Below, in pieces: positions 63,557 through 64,000 of a stretch of 64,000 nucleotides of DNA (position 1 is the stretch's first letter; the number at the start of each line of letters is the position of its first letter). The notes beneath the pieces were generated by a model, which saw nothing but the letters and a program-made list of their open reading frames with translations, ran no database searches and was not told the DNA's origin. Source of the DNA: Sclerotiophoma versabilis (Eukaryota > Ascomycota > Dothideomycetes > Pleosporales > Didymellaceae). Location: assembly GCA_012274445.1 (NCBI GenBank), contig JAAROD010000093.1:1426001-1490000 (forward strand). Direction: 5' to 3'. The translations under genes were made by a program, and so were the position numbers.

Positions 63557-64000
63557 ATGTCCTCTACAACGACCGCGCAACAAACTGTAGTGCCAGATAC
63601 CTCCGGTGTCGAGCGCCATGGCTATCTGTTTGGCTATCCAATCGCACATTCGATGTCGCCGCTGTTCCACAACACAGTCTACGCGGACCTTGGCTTGAAT
63701 TGGAATCAATTTTACCTCGAGTCAACAGATATGGAGCTATTTTTGAAGGTCAGACAAGATCCAAAGTTCTACGGTGAGTGTCAAGATCGTGTTGACCCCT
63801 CGAGCCACAAGGCTGATAACTCTCAAGGTGCATCAGTGACCATGCCACACAAGATGGCTATCCTTCCATACCTCGACGAGATCACAGAAGAGGGTAGGGA
63901 GGTTGGAGCTGTCAATACACTCTTTCTCAAGGAGGACCCCACAACAGGAAAGCGGATATTCTGCGGCACCAACACTGATGTCGTTGGCGTAAGAGATGCG
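63557..64000 (+). CDS. Quinate/shikimate 5-dehydrogenase (AroE-like), 5' part
   Basis: Partial gene; the 3' end lies outside the window. Exon 63557-63773, a 54-nt intron (GTGAGT...CTCAAG) and a second exon from 63828 onward. HGYLFGYPIAHSMSPLFHNT is the substrate-binding loop of shikimate and quinate dehydrogenases, GASVTMPHKMAILPYLDEIT carries the catalytic lysine (VTMPHK), and EVGAVNTLFLK with GTNTDVVGV are the standard NTD motifs. Quinate dehydrogenase (Qa-3/QutB) is preferred over biosynthetic shikimate dehydrogenase. In fungi the latter is part of the pentafunctional AROM protein, and a stand-alone copy next to a quinate permease points to quinate catabolism. Substrate and cofactor cannot be settled from the part visible. 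Confidence 0.88.
   Translation, partial: MSSTTTAQQTVVPDTSGVERHGYLFGYPIAHSMSPLFHNTVYADLGLNWNQFYLESTDMELFLKVRQDPKFYGECQDRVDPSSHKADNSQGASVTMPHKMAILPYLDEITEEGREVGAVNTLFLKEDPTTGKRIFCGTNTDVVGVRDA

Overview
The window is nuclear DNA of a filamentous ascomycete (Pezizomycotina). A Dothideomycete, probably Pleosporales, is my guess from gene content, not something shown. The supporting signs are compact genes with short introns (mostly 45-60 nt) carrying GTRNGT-like donors, CTAAC/CTGAC branch sites and YAG acceptors; fungus-restricted families (SAT4/PTH11-like rhodopsin-domain proteins, DUF3405, a quinate permease); and gene-to-gene spacing of a few hundred bases. No bacterial-type operons, CRISPR arrays or rRNA were seen, and no convincing tRNA. 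All exon structures were derived by hand from splice motifs and frame continuity.

Layout. 1-16 kb is mainly metabolism and transport: the C-terminal part of a ferric reductase, a DUF3405 membrane protein, a GST, a Gal80-like oxidoreductase, a PHO84-type phosphate transporter and a secreted GH6 cellulase, separated by long spacers. 16-20.6 kb holds a divergent mitochondrial pair (mS23/Rsm25 and a PPR protein) and an acyl-CoA dehydrogenase. 20.6-31 kb is gene-poor: two SAT4-type seven-helix proteins plus unrecognised ORFs. 31-36 kb holds core cell-biology genes: a charged unknown, PEX19, UBC9 and a PABPN1/Pab2-type RNA-binding protein. 36-39.3 kb has a tandem pair of DUF7730-like paralogues and a P-loop kinase. 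39.9-49 kb encodes secretory-pathway and signalling proteins: glucosidase I (GH63), endosulfine (Igo1), the SPOUT methyltransferase Sfm1 and the Kex1 carboxypeptidase. 49-60.7 kb has an MFS transporter, a decayed luciferase-like (DUF5519) fragment, RAD52, a Ski8 WD40 protein, guanylate kinase, Rae1/Gle2 and a D123-family protein. 61-64 kb is the edge of a quinate-utilisation cluster: quinate permease diverging from a quinate/shikimate dehydrogenase that runs off the window.

How the genes relate. Most neighbours are unrelated housekeeping genes. Likely functional links are the permease-dehydrogenase pair (quinate catabolism), the mS23-PPR divergent pair (mitochondrial gene expression), and GH63 with Kex1 only in that both act in the secretory pathway. 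Points worth a second look are a GC-AG intron in guanylate kinase, a Pex19 farnesylation box on its own terminal exon, a glucosidase I with type I rather than type II topology, a Ski8 gene whose ATG is cut off by an intron, and the DUF5519 pseudogene.
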